Shown: piece by piece, positions 7,433-13,660 of the stretch
Layout of the letters: each line of letters starts with the position of its first letter
Numbering within the stretch: the stretch's first letter is position 1
From: Frankiaceae bacterium
GTDB taxonomy: Bacteria > Actinomycetota > Actinomycetes > Frankiales > Frankiaceae
Assembly: GCA_030840885.1 (NCBI GenBank)
Contig: JAVEDQ010000396.1
Coordinates: 1 to 15,070 of the forward strand
Direction: 5' to 3'
Length of the DNA: 15,070 nucleotides
Program-made: the position numbers and the translations under genes
The notes under the pieces: generated by a model
What the model saw: only the letters and a program-made list of their open reading frames with translations
What the model was told of the DNA's origin: nothing
Database searches by the model: none

Positions 7433-8134
7433 TCAGGGAGTGATCGACGGGGAGGCGCTCGGCGAGGGCGACGCAGGGGCTCCGGGCGACGGCGACGCGC
7501 CCGTCGGGGCTGCCGCGGACGGCGACGCGCCCGCGGGGGCCGCTGCGGACGGAGCCGGGCTCGCCGGAGGCGGCGGTGCCGGTGCTGGCGGTGCGGCAAC
7601 GCGGAGCAGCTCCTCGCCGACCGGGGACACCGGCACCGACATCCGCAGCTCGCCGGCACGCTCGAAGGTCAGCACGATCGGGACGATCTCACCGACCCGG
7701 ACCGGAATGGTGACGCCGGTCAGCCGCGCGACCTTGTCGGGGGTGTAGAAGAGCTGCTGGCCGCCCGGCGGAAGGGTCGTGTCGGCCGGGACCGTGCCGG
7801 CGCCCGCCTCGGGCGAGGAGATGCTGACGAGTCGGTCGGGCTCGGTGCCGTTGTTGAAGATCGAGGTCAGCAACGGGACGCTCGCGCCCTGCTCGGCCGG
7901 CCCGCCGATGTAGGTGTTGCGGATGCTCAGCGGGCCGATCGCGCTGCCGATGCCGTCGATCGTCGGCCGCTCCCGCGAGGTCTCCGCGTTGATACCGGAC
8001 GAACAGGCCGTGAGCGGCACCAGGGCTGCGACGGCGACGGCGGCCAGGCACTGAATCGGACGCCGGGTTCGCGGCGACGCGGTCGTGGCGACGGCGACGG
8101 GGGCGACGGGGGCGGGGACGGCAACTGCGCTCAC
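7433..8134 (-). CDS. lpqE: LpqE-like lipoprotein with a PCuAC-type fold, copper ligands missing
   Basis: The protein has 233 residues. A signal peptide ends in the lipobox LTAC, with Cys44 as the lipidated residue. Residues about 65-175 follow the PCuAC copper-chaperone domain layout: IRNTYIGGP, then a strand VPLLTSIFNNG, the RLVSISSPEAG loop, LPPGGQQLF, and IPIVLTFERAGEL-like final strands (VPIVLTFERAGEL). However, the mature chain has no histidine and only one methionine (165), so the His/Met copper site of PCuAC is absent. The C-terminus (181-231) is an Ala/Pro/Ser-rich tail encoded partly by a tandem repeat. It sits next to radA, as lpqE (Rv3584) does in M. tuberculosis. GTG at 8134 overlaps the SCO1 stop by four bases (GTGA). 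Start and family are well supported; function is not. Confidence 0.8.
   Translation of the reverse strand: MSAVAVPAPVAPVAVATTASPRTRRPIQCLAAVAVAALVPLTACSSGINAETSRERPTIDGIGSAIGPLSIRNTYIGGPAEQGASVPLLTSIFNNGTEPDRLVSISSPEAGAGTVPADTTLPPGGQQLFYTPDKVARLTGVTIPVRVGEIVPIVLTFERAGELRMSVPVSPVGEELLRVAAPPAPAPPPPASPAPSAAAPAGASPSAAAPTGASPSPGAPASPSPSASPSITP
7488..7547. repeat. Two tandem 30-bp units in the LpqE-like C-terminal tail
   Basis: Units 7488-7517 and 7518-7547 share the opening GACGGCGACGCGCCCG and differ at a few positions; a third, partial unit begins at 7548. On the coding strand each unit encodes a ten-residue repeat (SAAAPAGASP and SAAAPTGASP). The length is a multiple of three, so copy-number change would keep the frame. 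Confidence 0.8.
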
Positions 8135-8886
8135 GTGGGCGGATCCTTCTCGGCGAGCAGTCGGAGGTCGGAGGCGATGTCGGAGACCTTGCTGCCCGGA
8201 GGGTAGACGACGCGGGCCACGTCGTTGGCGCCGTAGCCGAGCAGCAGGGACGAGTGGTTGACCTGGTAACCGCCGCCGGCCGTCGGGGTCTCGCTGGAGA
8301 GCGGGATGTGCGACGACTGCTCGGCCGCGGTGATCTGCGCCGCTGTGCCGGTGAGCCCGATGAAGGACTCGTCGAACCGGTCGAGCCAGCGCCGCGTTAC
8401 CGCGCCGGTGTCGCGGGCGGGATCGGTGGTGACGAAGACCACGGAGACCTGGTCCCGCAGCTGGGGCACCTTGCGCAGCGCAGACGCGACGTCGGCCATG
8501 GCGGTGGGGCATTCGTCCGGGCACTCGGTGTAGCCGAAGAACAGGATCGTCGGCCGTCCGCCGGTTCGCGCGGCGAAGTCGAAGGGCTTGCCGGCCGTGT
8601 CGGTCAGCGTGAACGACGGCCGCGGGTAGGGCGCGTCGGGCCGGACGCCCCGCAGGCCGCTCGGGTCGGCCGACGACAGCGAGGCGACCTTCTCGGTGGA
8701 GCCGCCACAGGCCGCGAGCAGGGCGACGAGGAGCGCTCCGAGGGCTGCGAGGAGCAGCCCTCGCCGGACGCCGGACCGGACGCCGGACTCGACGCCGCTG
8801 TCGATGCTGCCGTGGCGGTGGTGGCCGCTGCGCGAGCCGGTCCCGAGGTGCACTCCCCCATTGTGGCCCCGATCCGGGGTCGACAT
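8131..8886 (-). CDS. SCO1/SenC family copper chaperone, lipoprotein
   Basis: SCO proteins deliver copper to, or act as thiol oxidoreductase for, the CuA site of cytochrome c oxidase at the outer face of the membrane. The 251-residue protein has an N-terminal region, a hydrophobic segment (about 43-59) ending in the lipobox LAAC (Cys60), and a thioredoxin-fold domain. The copper ligands are intact: Cys122 and Cys126 in GYTECPDECP (CxxxC) and His211 in VNHSS. TDPARDT matches the family motif. The ATG at 8886 is preferred; GTG at 8853 is an alternative that removes 11 residues. The cytoplasmic N-terminus is His-rich (five His in residues 8-25), and a 12-bp tandem repeat encodes residues 31-42. 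It lies 28 bases after the UbiA gene and overlaps the LpqE-like start. Confidence 0.9.
   Translation of the reverse strand: MSTPDRGHNGGVHLGTGSRSGHHRHGSIDSGVESGVRSGVRRGLLLAALGALLVALLAACGGSTEKVASLSSADPSGLRGVRPDAPYPRPSFTLTDTAGKPFDFAARTGGRPTILFFGYTECPDECPTAMADVASALRKVPQLRDQVSVVFVTTDPARDTGAVTRRWLDRFDESFIGLTGTAAQITAAEQSSHIPLSSETPTAGGGYQVNHSSLLLGYGANDVARVVYPPGSKVSDIASDLRLLAEKDPPT
8761..8796. repeat. Three tandem 12-bp units inside the SCO1 gene
   Basis: Three adjacent units on the + strand: TCGCCGGACGCC (8761-8772), GGACCGGACGCC (8773-8784) and GGACTCGACGCC (8785-8796). On the coding strand they give GVES, GVRS and GVRR just before the signal-peptide hydrophobic core. Confidence 0.75.
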
Positions 8887-8914
8887 GGTTCCACGGGCCG
8901 ACGAGCGAGCAGTC

Positions 8915-9853
8915 TCACCGCAGCGCGCCCCCGCGGGCCAGCAGCAGCAGGACGTCGAGCAGCGCCAGCACCAGGGCGGTGCGGAACAGCCCCCGGGAAC
9001 CGGTGCGGCTGCCGAGCCCGACGCCGAGCCCGAGCACGACCGCGATGGCGACGACCAGAGCGGCAGCCCCGGAGGGCGGGACGGCGCGGCCGGGGTCGCC
9101 GAAGCGGCCGGGCGCGACCACGAGGATCGTGCTGGCCCCGGCCAGCAGACCGACCGCGGCCAGCGAGGAGATCCTGCTCCCGAGCCGGTGCGGCAGGCCC
9201 CGGACGCCGGTGTCCACGTCGTCGTCGAGGTCCGGCAGGACGTTGGCGAAGTGCGCTCCCGCCCCGAGCGCGGCCCCTGCCGCAACCACCCACCAGGGCG
9301 GCCACGGCGCTCCGGGCAGGCCCAGCGTGACGAAGGCGGGCAGCAGGGCGAAGGAGACGGCGTAGGGCACCACCGAGACGACGGTGGCCTTGCCGCCGAG
9401 GTCGTAGGCCCACGCCAGCAGGACGGCGACGAGGTGCACCAGCGCCGCCCGCCAGCCCGAGAGCAGCGAGAGCGGGACGCTCGCGAGCAGGGCGAGGCCG
9501 GCGGCCGTGCCCACCAGGCGGGGCGACACCTCGCCGCGGGCCACCGGCTTGTCCCGCCGCCCCACCCGACGGTCGCGCTCGGCGTCCACGGCGTCGTTGC
9601 ACCAGCCGACCGACAGCTGGCCTGCCAGCACGGCGGCGGCGGTGGCGGCGAGGCCTGGCGCGCTCCGCCCGGCGGCGGCGGCGAGGGCGGTCGTCACCGC
9701 CGTGACGGCGAGTGTCGGCTCGGGATGGCAGGAACGGGCCAGGGCCAGGGCGGTACGCCACCGCGGTCGTTGTCGCGGTCGCTGTCGCGGTTGTTGTCGC
9801 GGTTGCTGTCGCAGCCGCTTTCGCTGCGACGAGCGAGCTGCCCCAGGAGCCAC
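8915..9853 (-). CDS. UbiA-family membrane prenyltransferase
   Basis: UbiA enzymes transfer an isoprenoid diphosphate to an aromatic or other acceptor inside the membrane. The first Asp-rich motif is NDAVDAERD (Asn86, Asp87, Asp90, Asp94) followed by RVGRRDKPVARG; the second is LPDLDDDVDTG (about 207-216). YDLGGK (150-155) and at least seven hydrophobic segments complete the family pattern. The SCHPEPTLAVT block at about 41-51 is the usual actinobacterial N-terminus. The only ATG/GTG/TTG that includes that block without running deep into the divergent gene is GTG at 9853, which gives 312 residues and a very basic Arg/Gln/Pro extension (11-33) encoded by a tandem repeat. A rare CTG start around 9747 would leave the extension out. 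The acceptor is unknown; a quinone or the product of the type III PKS are candidates. Confidence 0.88.
   Translation of the reverse strand: MAPGAARSSQRKRLRQQPRQQPRQRPRQRPRWRTALALARSCHPEPTLAVTAVTTALAAAAGRSAPGLAATAAAVLAGQLSVGWCNDAVDAERDRRVGRRDKPVARGEVSPRLVGTAAGLALLASVPLSLLSGWRAALVHLVAVLLAWAYDLGGKATVVSVVPYAVSFALLPAFVTLGLPGAPWPPWWVVAAGAALGAGAHFANVLPDLDDDVDTGVRGLPHRLGSRISSLAAVGLLAGASTILVVAPGRFGDPGRAVPPSGAAALVVAIAVVLGLGVGLGSRTGSRGLFRTALVLALLDVLLLLARGGALR
9762..9821. repeat. Five tandem 12-bp units at the UbiA 5' end
   Basis: Units begin at 9762, 9774, 9786, 9798 and 9810. The first four follow CGCGGT(C/T)G(T/C)TGT; the fifth has diverged (CGCAGCCGCTTT). The two halves of each unit are also similar, giving a 6-bp sub-period. 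In the UbiA frame the array encodes RQQP/RQRP-type repeats. It lies 75 bases upstream of the CPBP start, so it could also be read as a divergent-promoter element. Confidence 0.85.
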
Positions 9854-9895
9854 CGCGTGAGCCTGCCACGTCCGGGATGGCGGAGAATCGAGCGC

Positions 9896-10600
9896 GTGAC
9901 CGTGACCACGCTCGGGCTGCTGGCCGCGAGCGCGCTCGTGGCCTACCTCGCGCTGGTCCTGCCGGTCGCCGGCCGGATGCGCTACCGCATGTTGCAGGAG
10001 GCGCCGCCGACCGGGCCCGGCCTGCGGATGGCGGCCTACCGGTCGAGCATCACGCGGCAGTGGCTGATGGTCGTGCTCGCCCTGGGCGTCCTCGTGGCCG
10101 CGGGCATCCCCCTCACCGACGTGGGCCTCGCCCCCGAGGTGCGGTTCTTCTCCGACCTCGCGCCCGGCCTCGTACTGCTCGTGGCGCTGGCTGCCGGCCT
10201 GGCCCTGCTCCTGCGACGCTGGCCGGCGGCGCGCGATCGGGTGCTGCGCCCCGTCGCCGCGCTGCTGCCGCGCACGACTGCGGAGCGGCGGTTGTTCGCG
10301 GCGGTGGCCGTGACCGCCGGGGTGGCCGAGGAGGTCGTCTTCCGGGGCTTCCTGCTCGTCTACCTCACAGAGGTCGTCCCGCAGACCTCGGTCGGCGTGG
10401 CCATGGTCGTCTCGTCGGTCCTGTTCGGGCTGGCCCACACCTACCAGGGCGCGCTCGGCGTCCTGCTCACCGGACTCGCGGGTTACTGGCTGGCAGGCCT
10501 GTTCGTCCTCACGGGCAGCCTCGTGCTGCCCGTCGTCGTCCACGCCCTGGTGGATCTGCGGCTGCTCCTGGTGCTGCCCCGCCAGGCCGAGGACGGCTGA
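9896..10600 (+). CDS. CPBP-family intramembrane protein (Abi/CAAX-protease type)
   Basis: The protein has 234 residues and several membrane segments (for example 8-24, 57-74, 88-107, 137-160, 165-180, 190-220). The CPBP (CAAX protease and bacteriocin-processing) signature is complete: Glu145-Glu146 and Arg150 in AEEVVFRGF, His181 in GLAHTYQG, and His216 in VVHALVD. These residues form the glutamate/histidine site of intramembrane proteases related to Rce1. The substrate is unknown; many bacterial members are orphan. GTG at 9896 has GGAGA nine bases upstream; a second GTG at 9902 is possible. It is divergent from the UbiA gene, 42 bases apart, and convergent with the thioredoxin-fold gene, with a large shared hairpin between the stops. 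Confidence 0.88.
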   Translation: MTVTTLGLLAASALVAYLALVLPVAGRMRYRMLQEAPPTGPGLRMAAYRSSITRQWLMVVLALGVLVAAGIPLTDVGLAPEVRFFSDLAPGLVLLVALAAGLALLLRRWPAARDRVLRPVAALLPRTTAERRLFAAVAVTAGVAEEVVFRGFLLVYLTEVVPQTSVGVAMVVSSVLFGLAHTYQGALGVLLTGLAGYWLAGLFVLTGSLVLPVVVHALVDLRLLLVLPRQAEDG

Positions 10601-10606
10601 TCGGAC

Positions 10607-10646
10607 CGCCTGAGGTCGGGCCGCCCGCGGCGGGACCGGTCAGGCG
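10607..10646. terminator. Bidirectional hairpin terminator between CPBP and thioredoxin-fold genes
   Basis: CGCCTGA (10607-10613) pairs with TCAGGCG (10640-10646). Inside, GGTC pairs with GACC, and CCGCC with GGCGG across a three-base loop, giving a long, interrupted stem. It spans the stop codon of the - strand gene and starts seven bases after the CPBP stop. A dyad between convergent genes without T tracts fits a two-way terminator. Confidence 0.6.
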
Positions 10647-11545
10647 CGCGCCAGGACGAGCGGCAGCAGCTGCGCCTCGATCCGGCTCCCCGGGATGAAA
10701 GCCAGCGGCGGGCTGGTGAGCCGCCCGTTCGGCGCGACGAACAGCAGCGTCGGGACGGTACCGGCCGGGCCACCGTGGTACGTGCGGGCCAGGCTGCCGG
10801 CGCCGTCGACCAGGACCGGCAGCCGGCCGTTGCCACCGTCGCGGGCCACCGCCAGCTGAGCGAGGTCAGCCGAGCCGGAGCCGATGATCGCGGCGCTGAC
10901 GCCCGGGAACTCTTCGACCTGCCCCATCACCTGGTGCACAAGGGCCGGGCAGTCGCACCGGTCGGGGACGAGCAGCAGGACCGCTGGCCGCAGACTCCGG
11001 ACCGGAACCGGACCTGCGGCGCCGCCCAGGGTCAGGTCGGGCAGCAGGCCGCCGACGGTGCCCACGGCCTGGGTCGGAGCGGCCAGAGCCGGGACCCTCG
11101 TCGATTCCGGCGCGGTGCCCCGGGAGGACGCCGGCAGGAGCGCGACCAGTGCGGCCACGCTGAGCAGCACGAATGCGAGCACCGGGCCGACCAGCAGCGA
11201 ACGGGCCAGGCCACCGGGGGGCGGCCAGCTGCCGTCGACGGGCGCGAGCCCGTGCCGTGACGACCGGTTCCGCCGGGACTTCAAGCGCAGCCGGGCACGC
11301 CACCGGTCCCACCTCCCCAGGGGCGACGGCGCGGGGACGACCACGCCGAGCTCGGCCTGCACCGCGAGGATCTCCGCCTCGAGACCGCGGAGGTCGTCGG
11401 GGACGACGACGCCGGCCAGGCGGGGGTCGTCCGGCTGCACGGCGCCGGTGACGGGCGCGGCATCGCGAGAGCCGTCGTCGCCAGCGCGACGCCGGTCCTC
11501 GTCGTCCGGGGGAGGGGGGAGCAGACCCACCTCCCCATGGTGCAC
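10640..11545 (-). CDS. Membrane-anchored thioredoxin-fold protein with CxC motif
   Basis: The protein has 301 residues: an acidic/Pro-rich cytoplasmic N-terminus, a strongly basic stretch (about 80-97), one membrane segment (about 116-138), and an extracytoplasmic thioredoxin-like domain (about 165-298). The domain shows the beta strand LRPAVLLLVPDRCDCPALVHQ (in two parts, about 185-205), a strand VSAAIIGSGS, LPVLVDGAGSLARTYHG, and GTVPTLLFVAPNGRL with the cis-Pro at 265 typical of the fold. The redox site is Cys197-Asp-Cys199, CxC rather than CxxC, at the end of the first strand. It most resembles TlpA/peroxiredoxin-like anchored proteins used in disulfide handling or cytochrome maturation. 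GTG at 11545 is the longest start; GTG at 11530 is an alternative; neither has a clear ribosome binding site. Confidence 0.78.
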   Translation of the reverse strand: MHHGEVGLLPPPPDDEDRRRAGDDGSRDAAPVTGAVQPDDPRLAGVVVPDDLRGLEAEILAVQAELGVVVPAPSPLGRWDRWRARLRLKSRRNRSSRHGLAPVDGSWPPPGGLARSLLVGPVLAFVLLSVAALVALLPASSRGTAPESTRVPALAAPTQAVGTVGGLLPDLTLGGAAGPVPVRSLRPAVLLLVPDRCDCPALVHQVMGQVEEFPGVSAAIIGSGSADLAQLAVARDGGNGRLPVLVDGAGSLARTYHGGPAGTVPTLLFVAPNGRLTSPPLAFIPGSRIEAQLLPLVLARA

Positions 11546-11887
11546 CCAGTCAGGGCAACGGCAAAACCCCCAGCGACACCCCGACCCGAAGGCTGGCGAC
11601 GAAGTCAGGAAAGGCTCGCTGCTCCGCCATCGGCACCGTCACGCGCGGCCACTGGAGACCGACGGCCTGGAGTGCTCCGAACGGGTGGAAGATCGTTGCG
11701 ACGGCCGTTGCAGGGGTCCGCGGGACGGGTCCGGGGAAAGCACACGTAGATTAGAGGTTCGAAACACCGCAGGGGCCTCCTGGTCGGGCTTGACACCCAG
11801 GAGCACCACAGGGGCTCTTTGTCCACCCCCTGACCTGCGTAGATACCTGCGTGTTATCCTGATCACGGCGGAAGGGGCAACACACTC
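11546..11887. promoter_or_regulatory. Divergent regulatory region upstream of carD
   Basis: This 342-base stretch is less GC-rich than its flanks and holds no convincing gene. Three features are visible. TAGATT at 11747-11752 and TATCCT at 11855-11860 both fit the actinobacterial -10 consensus TANNNT; the second lies 27 bases before the carD ATG and has CTGACC (11830-11835) as a loose -35 at 19 bases. CTCCTGG/CCAGGAG (11777-11783 and 11797-11803) is a perfect 7-bp inverted repeat that encloses TTGACA (11790-11795). CACCGCAGGGGC (11765-11776) recurs as CACCACAGGGGC (11804-11815). I infer carD initiates mainly from TATCCT. Confidence 0.5.
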
Positions 11888-12370
11888 ATGGCTTTCACTG
11901 TCGGTGAGACGGTCGTATATCCCCATCACGGGGCAGCACACATCGAGGCAATCGAGACGCGGAAGATCAAGGGCGTCGACAAGCTTTACCTGGTTCTGAA
12001 GGTGGCCCAGGGCGACCTCACGGTCCGGGTGCCGGCAGACAACGTCGAGATGGTGGGCGTCCGCGACGTCGTCGGGCAGGACGGCCTGGAGCGGGTCTTC
12101 GAGGTGTTGCGGGCACCGCACACCGAGGAGCCGACCAACTGGTCGCGTCGGTACAAGGCCAACCTGGAGAAGCTCGCCTCGGGCGATGTGAACAAGGTGG
12201 CCGAGGTCGTCCGCGACCTGTGGCGCCGGGATCGCGAGCGTGGTCTGTCGGCCGGGGAGAAGCGCATGCTCTCCAAGGCGCGCCAGATCCTGGTCAGCGA
12301 GCTCGCGCTGGCCGAGGGCACGAACGAGGACAAGGCCGAGACCATGCTCGACGAGGTCCTCGCCGGCTGA
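11888..12370 (+). CDS. carD: RNA polymerase-binding transcription factor CarD
   Basis: CarD binds the RNA polymerase beta subunit and stabilises open complexes at many promoters in actinobacteria; it is essential in mycobacteria. The 160-residue length matches. The N-terminal RNAP-interaction (Tudor-like) domain starts [23 protein letters not shown] and includes [20 protein letters not shown]; the C-terminal helical DNA-binding part includes the conserved tryptophan region ([17 protein letters not shown]) and [24 protein letters not shown]. The ATG start matches the family. GGAAGG lies about 12 bases upstream, longer than usual. It is divergent from the thioredoxin-fold gene and is followed by ispD after 91 bases, as in mycobacteria. 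Confidence 0.97.
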   Translation: MAFTVGETVVYPHHGAAHIEAIETRKIKGVDKLYLVLKVAQGDLTVRVPADNVEMVGVRDVVGQDGLERVFEVLRAPHTEEPTNWSRRYKANLEKLASGDVNKVAEVVRDLWRRDRERGLSAGEKRMLSKARQILVSELALAEGTNEDKAETMLDEVLAG

Positions 12371-12430
12371 TCCGCCACCTCGACAACGACTTCGCGGCGA
12401 CCGTCGCCCGACCTTTCCCACCGACCCGTG

Positions 12431-12461
12431 AACCGCGGTTGTCGATGATCCGGGATCGTCG
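12431..12461. promoter_or_regulatory. Two adjacent palindromes against the ispD start
   Basis: AACCGCGGTT (12431-12440) is a perfect 10-bp palindrome. CGATGATCCGGGATCGTCG (12443-12461) is a 19-base dyad centred on G12452 with one mismatch pair (12446/12458), and it ends at the base before the ispD ATG. The second could be an operator, or in RNA a hairpin covering the ribosome entry site. Confidence 0.5.
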
Positions 12462-13142
12462 ATGACGGTCGCCGCTGTCGTTCCCGCCGCCGGCCGCGGC
12501 GAGCGCCTCGGCCCCGGCGAACCCAAAGCCCTCCGGCTGCTCGGGGGGACGACGCTGCTCGCCCAGGCCGTGGCGCGCCTGCAGTCCGCGGCGCAGGTGG
12601 ACCTCGTCGTGGTCGCCGTCCCCGACGGCGAGCAGGACCGCACCGCGGCCGAGCTCGGCGTGCGGACCGTCGTCGGCGGTGCCGACCGGCGGGCCTCGGT
12701 GGCTGCGGCGCTCGCGGCCCTTCCCGACCACGTCGACGTGGTCCTTGTCCACGACGCCGCGCGCCCGCTGGCGCCCAGCAGCCTTGCCGACGCCGTGGTC
12801 GGCGCGGTTCACGCCGGGTACCTGGGGGTCGTGCCGGGGTTGCCCCTGACCGACACCATCAAGCAGGTCGACGCCGACGGCATCGTCGTCGCCACGCACG
12901 AGCGCGGTGCGCTGCGGGCCATCCAGACCCCGCAGGGTTTCCGTCGGGATGTGCTCGAGCGCGCCCACGCGCAGGTGCCGCTCGACTCCCCGGTGACCGA
13001 CGACGCGGGGCTGCTGGAGCTGCTGGGCATCCCGGTGCTCGTGATCGACGGCGCCGAGGACGCGTTCAAGGTGACGCGGCCGGCCGACCTCGGCCGGGCC
13101 GAGGCCCGCCTCGCCGTGCTCGCCGGCGAGGCCTCCCGATGA
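12462..13142 (+). CDS. ispD: 2-C-methyl-D-erythritol 4-phosphate cytidylyltransferase IspD
   Basis: IspD joins CTP to 2-C-methyl-D-erythritol 4-phosphate in the MEP isoprenoid pathway. The 226-residue protein has the nucleotide-binding start [19 protein letters not shown] with Arg15 and Lys22 as the expected catalytic pair, the loop VHDAARPL (97-104), the LTDTIK block (129-134), QTPQGF (155-160), the TDDAGLLE motif (179-186), and KVTRPADL (203-210). The ATG start abuts a palindrome and lacks a strong ribosome binding site. The stop overlaps the ispF ATG by four bases (ATGA, 13139-13142), so the two enzymes are translationally coupled. Confidence 0.97.
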   Translation: MTVAAVVPAAGRGERLGPGEPKALRLLGGTTLLAQAVARLQSAAQVDLVVVAVPDGEQDRTAAELGVRTVVGGADRRASVAAALAALPDHVDVVLVHDAARPLAPSSLADAVVGAVHAGYLGVVPGLPLTDTIKQVDADGIVVATHERGALRAIQTPQGFRRDVLERAHAQVPLDSPVTDDAGLLELLGIPVLVIDGAEDAFKVTRPADLGRAEARLAVLAGEASR

Positions 13143-13651
13143 GCGGCTTCCCCGACATCCGCGTCGGCATCGGCACCGACGTCCATCCGTTCGAGGCCGG
13201 GCGCCCGCTGCACGTCGCCGGGTTGTTCTGGCCCGGCGAGACCGGGCTGGCCGGGCACTCCGACGGCGATGTCGCGGCCCACGCCGCGTGTGATGCCCTG
13301 CTCTCCGCAGCGGCCCTGGGCGACCTCGGCAGCACCTTCGGCACCGCCGACCCGCGCTGGTCGGGCGCAGCCGGCGTCGCGTTGCTGACCGAGACGGTCC
13401 GGTTGCTTGCCGAGGCGGGATGGCAGGTCGGCAACGTCGCGATCCAGGTCGTGGGGAACCGTCCGCGCCTGGGCCCGCGGCGCGAGGAGGCCACTGCCGC
13501 GCTCACGGCCGCCGTCGGCGCACCGGTGTCGATCACCGCGACGACAACCGATGGCCTCGGGCTCACCGGCCGCGGTGAAGGGCTGGCCGCCATCGCCACC
13601 GCGCTCGTCGTCCGTAGCCAAGGTGTTCGGGAGTCAGAGGGTGCTCCGTAA
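13139..13651 (+). CDS. ispF: 2-C-methyl-D-erythritol 2,4-cyclodiphosphate synthase IspF
   Basis: IspF closes the cyclodiphosphate ring of the MEP pathway as a trimer with a zinc and a second metal per active site. The 170-residue length fits. Zinc ligands expected from the family are Asp14 and His16 (GTDVHPF) and His48 (AAHAACDAL). GLAGHSDGD (37-45) lies at the active site, and TTTDGLG (136-142) with Glu147 (RGEG) completes the conserved C-terminal region. A short C-terminal tail (about 161-170) is not conserved. The gene is joined to ispD by a four-base overlap and precedes cysS by nine bases. Confidence 0.97.
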   Translation: MSGFPDIRVGIGTDVHPFEAGRPLHVAGLFWPGETGLAGHSDGDVAAHAACDALLSAAALGDLGSTFGTADPRWSGAAGVALLTETVRLLAEAGWQVGNVAIQVVGNRPRLGPRREEATAALTAAVGAPVSITATTTDGLGLTGRGEGLAAIATALVVRSQGVRESEGAP

Positions 13652-13660
13652 ACTCTGAGC

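Noticed and set aside
5566..7443. 625-codon open frame on the + strand across radA
   Set aside because: It is antisense to radA, which has all its motifs; the translation is low-complexity Arg/Asp/Gly.
9762..9821. CRISPR-like array
   Set aside because: Units are 12 bp and directly adjacent with no spacers, and no cas genes are present.
8696..9895. 400-codon N-terminal extension of the CPBP protein
   Set aside because: It runs antisense through SCO1 and UbiA, is Arg/Gly/Gln-rich, and the CPBP domain is complete from GTG 9896.
11790..11818. TTGACA as the main carD -35 element
   Set aside because: At 16-18 bases downstream the sequence is GGCTCT or GCTCTT, which does not fit a -10 element.
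11605..11826. 73-codon open frame on the - strand in the carD upstream gap
   Set aside because: It has no ribosome binding site or recognisable motif and covers the candidate promoter elements.
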